This document shows positions 7,843 to 19,229 of a DNA stretch of 64,000 nt, one piece after another. Each line of letters begins with the position of its first letter. The stretch's first letter is position 1. The notes under the pieces are model-generated. The model had not been told where the DNA came from and searched no databases. It saw nothing but the letters and a program-made list of their open reading frames with translations. Location: assembly GCF_000828055.2 (NCBI RefSeq), contig NZ_CP010523.2:2790001-2854000 (forward strand), written 5' to 3'. The stretch comes from Klebsiella variicola (lineage in GTDB: Bacteria > Pseudomonadota > Gammaproteobacteria > Enterobacterales > Enterobacteriaceae). The position numbers were made by a program, and so were the translations under genes.

Positions 7843-8940
7843 ATGACAGAAAACGCTAACATCCTGACAACCCCTTCTGTGACACCGTCACGTCATCAGG
7901 TGGTCGCCCTCGCCTACGATGGCCTGTGCACCTTTGAGTTTGGCGTAGCCGTGGAGATCTTCGGCCTGCCGCGCCCGGAAATGGGCGACAACTGGTACCA
8001 CTTTGCCGTCGCCGCCGTCGATGAAGGGCCGCTGTGCGCTACCGGCGGCATCCGCCTGATGACTGACGGCGGCCCTGAACTTCTCGCCCAGGCGGATACG
8101 ATTGTGGTCCCCGGCTGGCGCGGTGTCGACGCCCCGGTCCCCGAGGCGCTGTGCGCCGCCCTCGTTGCCGCCCACGCCCGCGGATGCCGGATTATTTCCA
8201 TCTGTTCCGGGGTGTTCGTTCTCGCCGCCGCCGGGCTGCTCAATGGCCGCCAGGCAACGACCCACTGGCGCTACACCGCGGCGCTGCAGTCGCGTTTCCC
8301 GCAGATCCAGGTGGTGGAAGATGTGCTCTACCTGGGCGATGCTTTGCTGATGACTTCCGCCGGCAGCGCGGCGGGGATCGACCTTTGTCTGCATCTGGTG
8401 CGCGAGGATTTCGGCAGCGAAGCCGCCAACGTCGTCGCCCGCCGCCTGGTGGTCTCTCCCCATCGCGACGGCGGTCAGACGCAGCAGGTCCTGCGCCCGG
8501 TAGCCCGCAGCCGGGAGAGCCAGCGCCTTGGGCAGCTGTTTGACTATCTGCACCAGCATCTTGCCGCCAGCCATACCGTCGCTTCCCTCGCCCAGCGCGC
8601 CGGCATGGGACCACGCACTTTCCTGCGCCGCTTTGAGGAGGCCACCGGTAAAACACCCGCCCGCTGGCTGCTGGACGAGCGGCTGCTGCGCGCCCGCCAG
8701 CACCTGACGGAGAGCACGATGTCCATCGATCAGATCGCTGAGCGCTGCGGGTTTGCCAGCGCCGGCACCCTGCGTCACCATTTTCGCCAGCACTTCGCGC
8801 TCAGTCCGCTGCAGTACCGGAAACAGTTTGCTACTTCTCCGATTGCAAAATCGTCGCGGCAACGGACAATAGACGGCCACAGTAAACGGGTCGCCAGGAG
8901 GGTCGATGATGAAGAAAGAGTGTCGGGTAGTGATCTATAA
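7843..8940 (+). CDS. ftrA: FtrA/GlxA-type transcriptional regulator (DJ-1/PfpI domain plus AraC helix-turn-helix)
   Basis: An N-terminal DJ-1/PfpI-like domain (about 18-190) starts VVALAYDGLCTFEFGVAVEI, with the nucleophile-elbow motif IISICSGVFVLAAAG. A C-terminal AraC-type DNA-binding domain (about 235-330) contains LAQRAGMGPRTFLRRFEEAT and IAERCGFASAGTLRHHFRQH. This architecture defines the FtrA/GlxA family of activators; the DJ-1 part senses rather than catalyses in known members. It is longer than usual at the C-terminus: about 35 residues follow the last helix and overlap the next gene. The divergent rhodanese gene is the likeliest target. Confidence 0.88.
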   Translation: MTENANILTTPSVTPSRHQVVALAYDGLCTFEFGVAVEIFGLPRPEMGDNWYHFAVAAVDEGPLCATGGIRLMTDGGPELLAQADTIVVPGWRGVDAPVPEALCAALVAAHARGCRIISICSGVFVLAAAGLLNGRQATTHWRYTAALQSRFPQIQVVEDVLYLGDALLMTSAGSAAGIDLCLHLVREDFGSEAANVVARRLVVSPHRDGGQTQQVLRPVARSRESQRLGQLFDYLHQHLAASHTVASLAQRAGMGPRTFLRRFEEATGKTPARWLLDERLLRARQHLTESTMSIDQIAERCGFASAGTLRHHFRQHFALSPLQYRKQFATSPIAKSSRQRTIDGHSKRVARRVDDEERVSGSDL

Positions 8941-9124
8941 AGAGGGGCTGCTGGGCAGCCTGTTTTTTGGCGAAGCCAAGGCTGACCCTGACAAGATGAG
9001 CCAGTTTCTCAGCAGCTATACCCGTGAGGGATGGGAAGTGAAAACCATGTCGGTGGAGCGCCGCCGCACCGCCCTGTTCTGGTCGCGGGAAGCGTATCTT
9101 TTCGTGCTCGAACGCCCCCTCTGA
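8906..9124 (+). CDS. Small DUF4177-like protein of unknown function
   Basis: A 72-residue protein starting ATGATG behind a strong Shine-Dalgarno sequence (AGGAGG, 4 bases before the ATG), which supports translation although the gene overlaps the end of ftrA by 35 bases in another frame. The pattern EVKTMSVERRR after an amphipathic stretch (LSSYTREGW) resembles DUF4177-type proteins, where short beta-strands surround a GW motif. There is no signal peptide. Function unknown. Confidence 0.75.
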   Translation: MMKKECRVVIYKEGLLGSLFFGEAKADPDKMSQFLSSYTREGWEVKTMSVERRRTALFWSREAYLFVLERPL

Positions 9125-9131
9125 CAGCCTG

Positions 9132-9159
9132 CGCCTGGTTTACCCGCTTAAGCCAGGCG
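9132..9159. terminator. Hairpin between convergent genes
   Basis: Inverted repeat CGCCTGG / CCAGGCG with a 14-base loop between the stops of the small DUF gene and the minus-strand GNAT gene. There is no clear T-tract; a weak bidirectional terminator at best. Confidence 0.35.
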
Positions 9160-9176
9160 TTCCTGAGCGCCTGCTT

Positions 9177-9617
9177 TCAGGGCCGACGGATATAGCCCTG
9201 CTCCTGCATGTTGTGCATGCCCTCTTCGCTGGCGCAGACCATGCCAGTGGTCAGCATGGCAAAACCAAAGCGCTGATAAAACGTAATTTTATCGGCGACC
9301 GCATAGATAAAAATTTTGCCAAAGGGAAGCAACTGCTCCCGGATGGCCAGCATCAGCTGTTGCCCGTAACCCTGCCCCTGACGTTCGGGGACGATCGCCA
9401 CATCCGCCAGATAGCTGCTCCAGGTGCAATCGCTGATGGCTCGCGCCACGGCAATCAACTGGCCGTTCTCATAGCCAAACCAGCAGAAGGTGCTCTGGCG
9501 GAACGCCTGCTCCAGTTGCTGAACATCGCGCTCATTCAATCCGGCCTCGGCGATAATGGTTCGCACCCGCTGCCAGTCCACCCGCGCGATCGCCTCTTTA
9601 CCCTCTATCACCATCAT
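9177..9617 (-). CDS. GNAT-family N-acetyltransferase
   Basis: A 146-residue acetyltransferase. The start is the ATGATG at 9617, preceded by GGGAGG at proper spacing; the frame is open further upstream but that part is not protein-like. The acetyl-CoA-binding motif A is VAIVPERQGQGYGQQLMLAI (R/QxxGxG/A type), and the C-terminal FYQRFGFAM is the usual GNAT beta-6/7 region. FCWFGYENGQLIAVARAI fits the central strands. The substrate cannot be deduced. It is co-directional with lacI, but a strong terminator separates them. Confidence 0.85.
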   Translation of the reverse strand: MMVIEGKEAIARVDWQRVRTIIAEAGLNERDVQQLEQAFRQSTFCWFGYENGQLIAVARAISDCTWSSYLADVAIVPERQGQGYGQQLMLAIREQLLPFGKIFIYAVADKITFYQRFGFAMLTTGMVCASEEGMHNMQEQGYIRRP

Positions 9618-9733
9618 ACCCTTGCCTCCCGTCGTCTCCCGGATGGAGCCCCGGAAGCAAGATCTAGCATGCCGCGGCAGGATATGCCAGGCGGAAAGGC
9701 GAACGGAAGAAAACGGTAGAGGCGGGCGACGGC

Positions 9734-9761
9734 AAAAAAAAACCGCCATATGACTGGCGGT
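9734..9761 (-). terminator. Intrinsic terminator of lacI
   Basis: On the minus strand: ACCGCCA stem, 6-base loop, TGGCGGT, then a run of nine T. A classic rho-independent terminator about 120 bases after the lacI stop. Confidence 0.88.
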
Positions 9762-9882
9762 AAATCAATGCTTGCATGGATAGATTGTGTTTTGCATTTT
9801 TCGCAGACAGATAATCCTGACCTCTCTACGTTTGATGACGAGGTTAACAGAGTCAACCTCAATAAAGCCTCAACGGCCTGCG

Positions 9883-10947
9883 CTAAAGTTTTTCCACCAG
9901 CGCTTTCAACTGCGCGAGGGTCTGCTGCTGATCCTCCGCGACGGCGGCGGGCCAGGCCGACTGGCGCACAATAAGCCGGGTCGGCAGCAGCTCGCGGATC
10001 CGCAGCTGCGGGGCCGCCATCAGGGCAATCAGCCGTTCCACCGCCCGCTTGCCCAGTAGATCGAAGTCCTGCGCCACCGTAGTGAGCGGCGGCTGGAAAT
10101 AGAGGCTGTCGGCAGTGTCGTCATAGCCGGTCACCGATACCGCCCGGCTACCGCTGCGATTAAGCTGGGCCAGCGCGCTGAGCACGCCGAGCGCCATTTG
10201 ATCGTTCGCCACCACAATGGCGCTGATTCGCGGCTGCAGATGCAGTAGCTCGAACGTTTTTTGCCAGCCGCTGGCGGCGCTCCAGTCGCCGAACACCGTT
10301 GTTGAGCGAGCGATATTCAGACTGTGCAGCGCCTCGCGCCAGCTGGCGAGGCGCAGACGGGCGGAAACCGAACTTTCCGGCCCCGCCAGCAGGCCGAATT
10401 CGCGATGCCCCAGCTCCCACAGGTGGCGTACACAGGCTCCGCAGCCGTCGCGGTGGTCGAAGCGCACGCAGCAGACATCGGCCTCCGGGGAGACGTCAAG
10501 AAACAGGCAGGCCATATCCGGGTTCTCTTGCACCAGCCGCTCGGCGGTGGCGCTCTCCAGGGGCAGACTGACGATCACCCCGCGAATATGCTGGGCGCGC
10601 AGCTCATCCAGCCGCGCCTGCAGCGCGACAAAATCGGCCTGCGCCGGCATCGCTATCGCCACTTCCAGCTGATGCAGGCTGGCATGGCTTTTTATCGCGG
10701 CGGCGATCTGCGAGGGGGCATGCAGCGTCAGCGAGGCGGTAATCAGCCCGATGGAGGGCGCTGCCTTGCCGGCAAGCAACTGCGCCGAGCGGTTAGGCAC
10801 GTAGTGCAGCGTCTGCATCGCGCGGATCACGTGCTCCCGGGTGCGGGCTGACACCACCTCAGGACGGTTCAGCACCCGGGAGACGGTCTGTTGGGAGACA
10901 CCCGCCGCGCGGGCGACGTCCTCAAGGGTTGCGGTACGACGCGGCAT
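9883..10947 (-). CDS. lacI: Lac repressor LacI
   Basis: LacI/GalR-family repressor, 354 residues against 360 in E. coli LacI. The helix-turn-helix is ATLEDVARAAGVSQQTVSRV (residues 5-24), followed by a hinge helix NRSAQLLAG and a periplasmic-binding-protein-like core (SIGLITAS to the end). In E. coli LacI the recognition helix reads SYQTVSRV; here it is SQQTVSRV, so the base-contacting Tyr17 is replaced by Gln and the operator may differ. The C-terminal part ends DQQQTLAQLKALVEKL, resembling the leucine-heptad tetramer helix. It is transcribed away from lacZ, unlike the co-directional E. coli order. Confidence 0.92.
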   Translation of the reverse strand: MPRRTATLEDVARAAGVSQQTVSRVLNRPEVVSARTREHVIRAMQTLHYVPNRSAQLLAGKAAPSIGLITASLTLHAPSQIAAAIKSHASLHQLEVAIAMPAQADFVALQARLDELRAQHIRGVIVSLPLESATAERLVQENPDMACLFLDVSPEADVCCVRFDHRDGCGACVRHLWELGHREFGLLAGPESSVSARLRLASWREALHSLNIARSTTVFGDWSAASGWQKTFELLHLQPRISAIVVANDQMALGVLSALAQLNRSGSRAVSVTGYDDTADSLYFQPPLTTVAQDFDLLGKRAVERLIALMAAPQLRIRELLPTRLIVRQSAWPAAVAEDQQQTLAQLKALVEKL

Positions 10948-11063
10948 CTTTTCTCCTCAGCGATAACAATGTCGTGCGCTAACATTTTATGTTTAACGCG
11001 CGACAAAAAACAGCGTTTTGCCCTCGCTTTCGTGATCGTCTGTTCATTTCATTTCCAGCGTGA

Positions 11064-11099
11064 TTGCTGGAAAAAACAAATTACCCGATAACGTTAATC
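11064..11099 (+). promoter_or_regulatory. Candidate lacZY promoter with overlapping LacI-type operator
   Basis: A -35 box TTGCTG (11064-11069) and a -10 box GATAAC (11087-11092) are separated by exactly 17 bases. The -10 box overlaps TAACGTTA (11089-11096), a palindrome with the central CG step typical of LacI/GalR operators. A second lac-like half-site, GATAACAAT (10962-10970), lies next to the lacI start. The CRP site expected for a lac promoter was not clear. Confidence 0.5.
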
Positions 11100-11110
11100 A
11101 TCCTGTTTAG

Positions 11111-14251
<3,141 letters not shown>

Positions 14252-14254
14252 TCC

Positions 14255-14274
14255 GTGGGGGCGACAGCCCCCAC
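14255..14274 (+). other. Hairpin between lacZ and lacY
   Basis: A perfect 8-bp stem (GTGGGGGC / GCCCCCAC) with loop GACA starts 3 bases after the lacZ stop. It has no T-tract, so full termination is unlikely. It may block 3' exonucleases and lower lacY relative to lacZ, as the repeat between the E. coli lac genes is thought to do. Confidence 0.6.
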
Positions 14275-14299
14275 CCTACAAACAGAATAACAAGGGATC

Positions 14300-15571
14300 A
14301 TGGTGATGAAATTCTCTGAACTGGCGCCACGAGAACGGCATAATTTTGTCTATTTCCTGCTGTTCTTTTTCTTTTACTATTTCATTATGTCGGCCTACTT
14401 TCCGTTTTTTCCGGTATGGCTGGCGGACGTTAACCATTTAACCAAGACGGAAACCGGGATCGTTTTCTCGTCTATTTCGTTATTCGCCATTATTTTTCAG
14501 CCGGTGTTTGGCCTGATGTCGGATAAGCTCGGCCTGCGCAAACATCTGCTGTGGACTATTACGGTGCTGTTAATTCTGTTCGCACCGTTCTTTATTTTCG
14601 TTTTTTCACCGCTGCTGCAAATGAATATTATCGCCGGGGCGCTGGCGGGCGGGATCTATCTGGGGATTGTTTTCTCCAGCGGCTCCGGGGCGGTGGAAGC
14701 CTATATCGAACGCGTCAGCCGGGCCAACCGCTTTGAATATGGCAAAGTGCGGGTCGCAGGCTGCGTCGGCTGGGCGCTGTGCGCCTCGATAACCGGCGTG
14801 CTGTTCGGCATCGATCCCAACATCACCTTCTGGATCGCCTCCGGTTTTGCGCTGGTGCTCGGTCTGCTGCTCTGGTTGTCGCGACCGGAAAGCAGCAACA
14901 GCGCCGAGGTTATCGAGGCGCTGGGCGCCAATCGCCAGGCCTTTTCGCTGCGCACGGCGGCAGAGCTGCTGCGTATGCCGCGCTTCTGGGGCTTTATCGT
15001 CTATGTGATCGGCGTCGCCAGCGTCTATGACGTGTTTGACCAGCAGTTCGCCAACTTTTTCAAAAGCTTTTTCGCCAGCCCGCAGCGCGGGACCGAAGTG
15101 TTTGGCTTTGTTACCACTGGCGGCGAGCTGCTCAACGCGCTAATTATGTTCTGCGCCCCGGCCATCGTTAACCGCATCGGCGCCAAAAACGCCCTGCTGA
15201 CCGCGGGGATGATCATGTCGGTGCGTATTCTCGGGTCGTCTTTTGCTTCATCGGCGGTGGAGGTGGTGATCCTCAAGATGCTGCATATGTTTGAGATCCC
15301 CTTCCTGCTGGTCGGGACCTTTAAATATATCTCCTCCGCCTTTAACCCGCGGCTCTCGGCCACCCTGTTTCTGATCGGCTTTAACCTGTCGAAACAGCTT
15401 TCCGGGGTGGTGCTTTCCGCCTGGGTCGGCCGGATGTACGACACCGTCGGCTTCCATCAGGCTTATCTGATCCTCGGGTGTATCACCCTGAGCTTCACCC
15501 TGCTCTCGTTCTTTACCTTACGGGGCGGGAAAAATCTGCTGCCAGCAGCGGGGACGCAGACCCCCGCCTGA
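14300..15571 (+). CDS. lacY: Lactose permease LacY
   Basis: Proton-lactose symporter of the MFS oligosaccharide:H+ family, 12 membrane helices, 423 residues (421 if the second ATG at 14306, better spaced from AAGGG, is used; E. coli 417). By alignment to the E. coli protein, key residues are kept: Arg144/Cys148 in [14 protein letters not shown], Glu269 in GGELLNA, Arg302 in SVRILGSS, and His322/Glu325 in LHMFEIPF. It forms the lac operon with lacZ. No lacA follows; the next gene is on the other strand. Confidence 0.95.
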   Translation: MVMKFSELAPRERHNFVYFLLFFFFYYFIMSAYFPFFPVWLADVNHLTKTETGIVFSSISLFAIIFQPVFGLMSDKLGLRKHLLWTITVLLILFAPFFIFVFSPLLQMNIIAGALAGGIYLGIVFSSGSGAVEAYIERVSRANRFEYGKVRVAGCVGWALCASITGVLFGIDPNITFWIASGFALVLGLLLWLSRPESSNSAEVIEALGANRQAFSLRTAAELLRMPRFWGFIVYVIGVASVYDVFDQQFANFFKSFFASPQRGTEVFGFVTTGGELLNALIMFCAPAIVNRIGAKNALLTAGMIMSVRILGSSFASSAVEVVILKMLHMFEIPFLLVGTFKYISSAFNPRLSATLFLIGFNLSKQLSGVVLSAWVGRMYDTVGFHQAYLILGCITLSFTLLSFFTLRGGKNLLPAAGTQTPA

Positions 15572-15579
15572 CTCCGGCT

Positions 15580-15597
15580 CCCGTCAGGGGCGACGGG
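15580..15597. terminator. Hairpin between lacY and the AAA ATPase gene
   Basis: Stem CCCGTC / GACGGG with a 6-base loop, lying between two convergent stop codons. No T-tract; a weak shared terminator candidate. Confidence 0.4.
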
Positions 15598-15599
15598 AC

Positions 15600-16691
15600 T
15601 CACTCGACAATCCGCGTCTCCCCGCCGCGATTCTCCAGGGCATACCGCTGACAAGGCGCCCCGGCGGCAATCAGCTCCGCCAGCTCTGCCGAGTGGCTGG
15701 TCAGCCAGATCTGGCTGTAGCGCGAGGCCTCGATAATCAGCCGGGCCAGCGCGGGCAACATGTCGCGATGCAGGCTGTTCTCCGGTTCATTGATCGCCAG
15801 AAAGGCCGGCGGGCGCGGGCTGAGCAGCGCAACGGCGAGGCACAGAAAGCGCAGCGTACCGTCAGACATCTCCGCCGCCAGCAGCGGGCGGCGGATCCCC
15901 TCGCGACGCATTTTCAGGGCGAAACGTGACTGCTCGTTTTCACAGTAAAACTGGCAGCCAGGAAAGGCGTCGGCGAGGATCTCGTGCAAAATCTCTTCCG
16001 CGCCAATTTCGACAATGGTCTGAAAGGCGGCCGCCAGATTATGGCCATCGCTGTCGAGCACTGGCGAACGGTATCCCACGGCCGGCTGACGCAGCGGCGA
16101 ATGGCGGCCGATGGCGAACTCATGGTAAAACCGCCAGCGGCGCAGGGTCTCCCGCACCCGCGACACCTCGGGAAAACGATGCGGTTCGCCGAGCTGACCG
16201 AACACCGACTCGTTTTCATAGATGCTCTCAGTGAACGTACTTTTCTCCCCCGTCACATCGACGAGAAACGCCGCCTGATTCTTACGCTGCAGTACGCGGG
16301 AGGAAGGCCGGCGGGAGTAGCCGGCCAGCCAGATGTTCTCTTCTTTAACGATGGGATCGAGCATGAACTGCGTCGGATAGGGCAATTTTTCCGGGAAACC
16401 TATCTGCAGCTCATAATCGAAGCTGTCGGTCCGGCAGGCGATCTGCAGACGGCGGGGATGACGATCAACGGGCGAACGCTCCCCGGACCACATCATATTC
16501 TCCAGACCGCCCTCTTCGCTGATAAACCCCGACAGCCTGCCGTCAGCGGCGGCGGTCAGCAGGTGGATAGCGTTATAAATATTGGATTTGCCGCAGCCGT
16601 TGGGGCCGAAGACAATGTTCAGCGGCCCGAGCTCCAGCGCGATATCCCTGACCGAGCGAAAGTTTTGAATACGGATGTACTGAATCATCAT
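15600..16691 (-). CDS. AAA-family ATPase, RecF/SMC-like
   Basis: A 363-residue ATPase of the RecF/SMC-like AAA group often found as single-gene or two-gene modules. It starts MIQYIRIQNFRSVRDIALEL, then Walker A FGPNGCGKSN (about 29-38); the signature-like region is LLAAEMSDGTLRFLCLAVAL, followed by Walker B FLAINEPENSLH and the D-loop/His switch IWLTSHSAELAEL. In the nickase-containing OLD proteins a Toprim domain would follow, but here the protein ends after the ATPase. It lies between lacY and the beta-lactamase, its usual place in Klebsiella chromosomes. Function unknown; start ATGATG with AGGA upstream. Confidence 0.85.
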   Translation of the reverse strand: MMIQYIRIQNFRSVRDIALELGPLNIVFGPNGCGKSNIYNAIHLLTAAADGRLSGFISEEGGLENMMWSGERSPVDRHPRRLQIACRTDSFDYELQIGFPEKLPYPTQFMLDPIVKEENIWLAGYSRRPSSRVLQRKNQAAFLVDVTGEKSTFTESIYENESVFGQLGEPHRFPEVSRVRETLRRWRFYHEFAIGRHSPLRQPAVGYRSPVLDSDGHNLAAAFQTIVEIGAEEILHEILADAFPGCQFYCENEQSRFALKMRREGIRRPLLAAEMSDGTLRFLCLAVALLSPRPPAFLAINEPENSLHRDMLPALARLIIEASRYSQIWLTSHSAELAELIAAGAPCQRYALENRGGETRIVE

Positions 16692-16774
16692 GGGTCCTGC
16701 CCTGGAAATAGAAGGCTGCCACAGTAGCAGAGCGGCGCCAGGGATACCCTCTCACGCCCTCATTCGGGCAGGGT

Positions 16775-17148
16775 TTAACAGAACATTTTTTTCATTCCAC
16801 GGGTCAGGGCGACCCGCGTCAGCTTGTCGCTATCCTGATGGGCTTCACTGAAGACGCCAAAATAATAGCGTTCATCGTCAATGGTTTGACTGACAATACG
16901 ATAGCTCAGCGGTTGCCCGGATGGGGCACCGTACTGAGCAGGCGTCACCGAGACCTCGGTCGCGTCATCGGCGACGCTGACCAACAGCCCGTCGGCCTTA
17001 CCTCCCACCAGCATGACCTTAATTATCGGGTGCACCAGTTCCTCCCGGGATGGCGTATATCATTGGCGAACCGCGGAGTCCGGCGGGCATTGTCGTCAAC
17101 AAACGGCGCCAGCCTGAGTGCGGCATTACGTACTTTCTTATAGTTCAT
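16775..17148 (-). pseudogene. Small gene split by a probable one-base frameshift
   Basis: Two overlapping minus-strand frames look like one gene. Frame 1 starts at ATG 17148 behind AAGG, reads MNYKKVRNAALRLAPFVDD and stops at 17023. The other frame runs from about 17059, with TPSREELVHPIIKVMLVGGK as sensible protein, and ends MKKMFC at 16775. Restoring one T next to the GAT at 17059-17061 joins them into a single 124-residue protein passing through AND-YTPSREEL. Alternatively a GTG at 17035 with GGGAGG upstream could start an 86-residue protein by itself. No family recognised. Confidence 0.6.
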
Positions 17149-17329
17149 CGCGGCCTTGAGTCAAAAAATAGCGTGCTGAGGCTGGGCTAAATATTGATTA
17201 TTCGAAATAAAAGATGACAAATGATGAAGGAAAAAAGAGGAATTGTGAATCAGCAAAACGCCGGGTTATTCTTATTTGTCGCTCCTTTGCTCGCCTTTAT
17301 CGGCCCTCACTCAAGGAAGTATTGCGGTT

Positions 17330-18190
17330 ATGCGTTATGTTCGCCTGTGTGTTATCTCCCTGTTAGCCACCCTGCCACTGGCGGTAGACGCCGGTCCACA
17401 GCCGCTTGAGCAGATTAAACAAAGCGAAAGCCAGCTGTCGGGCCGCGTGGGGATGGTGGAAATGGATCTGGCCAGCGGCCGCACGCTGGCGGCCTGGCGC
17501 GCCGATGAACGCTTTCCCATGGTGAGCACCTTTAAAGTGCTGCTGTGCGGCGCGGTGCTGGCGCGGGTGGATGCAGGGGTCGAACAACTGGATCGGCGGA
17601 TCCACTACCGCCAGCAGGATCTGGTGGACTACTCCCCGGTCAGCGAAAAACACCTTACCGACGGGATGACGGTCGGCGAACTCTGCGCCGCCGCCATCAC
17701 CCTGAGCGATAACAGCGCTGGCAATCTGCTGCTGGCCACCGTCGGCGGCCCCGCGGGATTAACTGCCTTTCTGCGCCAGATCGGTGACAACGTCACCCGT
17801 CTTGACCGCTGGGAAACGGCACTGAATGAGGCGCTTCCCGGCGACGCACGCGACACCACCACCCCGGCCAGCATGGCCGCCACGCTGCGCAAACTACTGA
17901 CCGCGCAGCATCTGAGCGCCCGTTCGCAACAGCAACTCCTGCAGTGGATGGTGGACGATCGGGTTGCCGGCCCGCTGATCCGCGCCGTGCTGCCGCCGGG
18001 CTGGTTTATCGCCGACAAGACCGGGGCTGGCGAACGGGGTGCGCGCGGCATTGTCGCCCTGCTCGGCCCGGACGGCAAACCGGAGCGCATTGTGGTGATC
18101 TATCTGCGGGATACCCCGGCGAGCATGGCCGAGCGTAATCAACATATCGCCGGGATCGGCGCAGCGCTGATCGAGCACTGGCAACGCTAA
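17330..18190 (+). CDS. blaLEN: LEN-type class A beta-lactamase
   Basis: Periplasmic serine beta-lactamase of the SHV/LEN/OKP chromosomal group, 286 residues, with signal peptide [21 protein letters not shown]. Active-site motifs: STFK (Ser70 by Ambler numbering), SDN (130-132), the omega loop [17 protein letters not shown] with Glu166 and intact Arg164 and Asp179, and KTG (234-236). Gly238 and Glu240 in AGERGARG are wild type, so it should be a narrow-spectrum penicillinase. LEN-typical residues rather than SHV ones are [17 protein letters not shown] and LSDNSAGNL. From memory it differs from LEN-1 at only a few positions. No strong promoter is evident. Confidence 0.95.
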   Translation: MRYVRLCVISLLATLPLAVDAGPQPLEQIKQSESQLSGRVGMVEMDLASGRTLAAWRADERFPMVSTFKVLLCGAVLARVDAGVEQLDRRIHYRQQDLVDYSPVSEKHLTDGMTVGELCAAAITLSDNSAGNLLLATVGGPAGLTAFLRQIGDNVTRLDRWETALNEALPGDARDTTTPASMAATLRKLLTAQHLSARSQQQLLQWMVDDRVAGPLIRAVLPPGWFIADKTGAGERGARGIVALLGPDGKPERIVVIYLRDTPASMAERNQHIAGIGAALIEHWQR

Positions 18191-18207
18191 CCCGGCGGTA
18201 CCGTGCG

Positions 18208-18969
18208 TTAGCCGGCCCGCAGCACCTCGCAGGCGTGCCGGGCGATATGACTGGCGGCGGCATCGGACAGATGCCGATCGGTAATAATAGTGCTGAACCG
18301 GGTCAAGGGTAACGCCATAAACGTGGCCACCTGATTGTATTTCGAACTGTCGCACAGCAGGATGCTTCTCGCGCTGACCTGGCTGACGGTCTCCTTGACG
18401 GTAACCTTGTTCTCATCAGGGGTGAAAATACCGCGGCTGTCCCAGCCGCTGGCGGAGATAAAGGCCGTATCGATAGCCAGGTGGCGTAACGTTCGCGCCG
18501 CCGATTCGCCCACGCAGGAGCGATTCTCCCGGCACAGCGTGCCGCCGGTGTGGATCACGCCGCACTGGCTGGCATCGATCAGCAGTTGGGTTATCTCAAA
18601 ATCATTGGTCACCACCTGCAGATCATCCCGGTCGAGGATCGCCCGCGCCAGCGCCAGGGTAGTGGTCCCGGCATCGAGATAGATACAGCTGTTTTTGGCG
18701 ATGTGACTCGCCGCCAGCGCGCCAATCGCCTGTTTCTCCTCGCTCTGCAGCGTGCTTTTCACCAGATGACTGGGTTCCGTGGCCAGCCTGCTGACGGCGC
18801 GCACGCCGCCTGAGACGCTGACCAGCAGCCCCTGTTCCTCCAGTTTACTGACGTCCCGACGGATGGTCATATGGGACACGCCGAGGATCTCCGTCAGCTC
18901 ATTGATGCTTACCGCCCCACGCTGCTCCACCAGGGCTAAAATACGCTGATGTCGTTCTATTGGAATCAC
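18208..18969 (-). CDS. ygbI: DeoR/GlpR-family repressor YgbI
   Basis: A 253-residue DeoR-type regulator. The N-terminal winged helix-turn-helix is IPIERHQRILALVEQRG followed by VSINELTEILGVSHMTIRRD; the C-terminal DeoR sensor domain (about 75-235) contains IYLDAGTTTLALARAI and VVTNDFEITQLL, where a sugar phosphate normally binds. It is divergent from the ltnD-otnKCI-ygbN operon and is the likely repressor of that pathway, as in E. coli gene order. Its stop lies 18 bases from the blaLEN stop. Confidence 0.9.
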   Translation of the reverse strand: MIPIERHQRILALVEQRGAVSINELTEILGVSHMTIRRDVSKLEEQGLLVSVSGGVRAVSRLATEPSHLVKSTLQSEEKQAIGALAASHIAKNSCIYLDAGTTTLALARAILDRDDLQVVTNDFEITQLLIDASQCGVIHTGGTLCRENRSCVGESAARTLRHLAIDTAFISASGWDSRGIFTPDENKVTVKETVSQVSARSILLCDSSKYNQVATFMALPLTRFSTIITDRHLSDAAASHIARHACEVLRAG

Positions 18970-19141
18970 CGCTCTCCCCTTACCATTTTTTCACACCAGG
19001 CGTCACCACTCGGGCTGCGGACCTGGCGACACCCTGTGTTGTTATCGCGCTTTGCCGCTGTTTTTACGCTATTTTAGGGCAAGAATCGCCGTTGTGCAGC
19101 CTCTTTCCGCCTGTGAATTTTTTATATTCATGTAGGTTATT

Positions 19142-19157
19142 CGTGATAGCTCTCACA
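19142..19157. promoter_or_regulatory. CRP site in the ygbI-ltnD divergent region
   Basis: CGTGA-TAGCTC-TCACA matches the CRP consensus TGTGA-N6-TCACA at 9 of 10 positions. A -10-like TATTCT at 19179-19184 puts the site centre at about -41.5 from the predicted start of ltnD, ideal for class II activation. Several TTCACA/ATCACA repeats lie downstream (19161-19215) and could be YgbI operators. Confidence 0.65.
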
Positions 19158-19229
19158 TAAATTCACATGATAACGCTTTATTCTATCATTAAATCACATT
19201 AATTAACGAATATTCACAAGGAGACCATC

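Noticed and set aside
11027..11050. Possible CRP site in the lac intergenic region (CGTGATCGTCTGTTCA)
   Set aside because: Only the left half matches; the right half does not resemble TCACA.
17190..17225. Possible promoter of blaLEN (TTGATT with a downstream AT-rich stretch)
   Set aside because: No acceptable -10 box at 16-18 bases, so the position cannot be stated.
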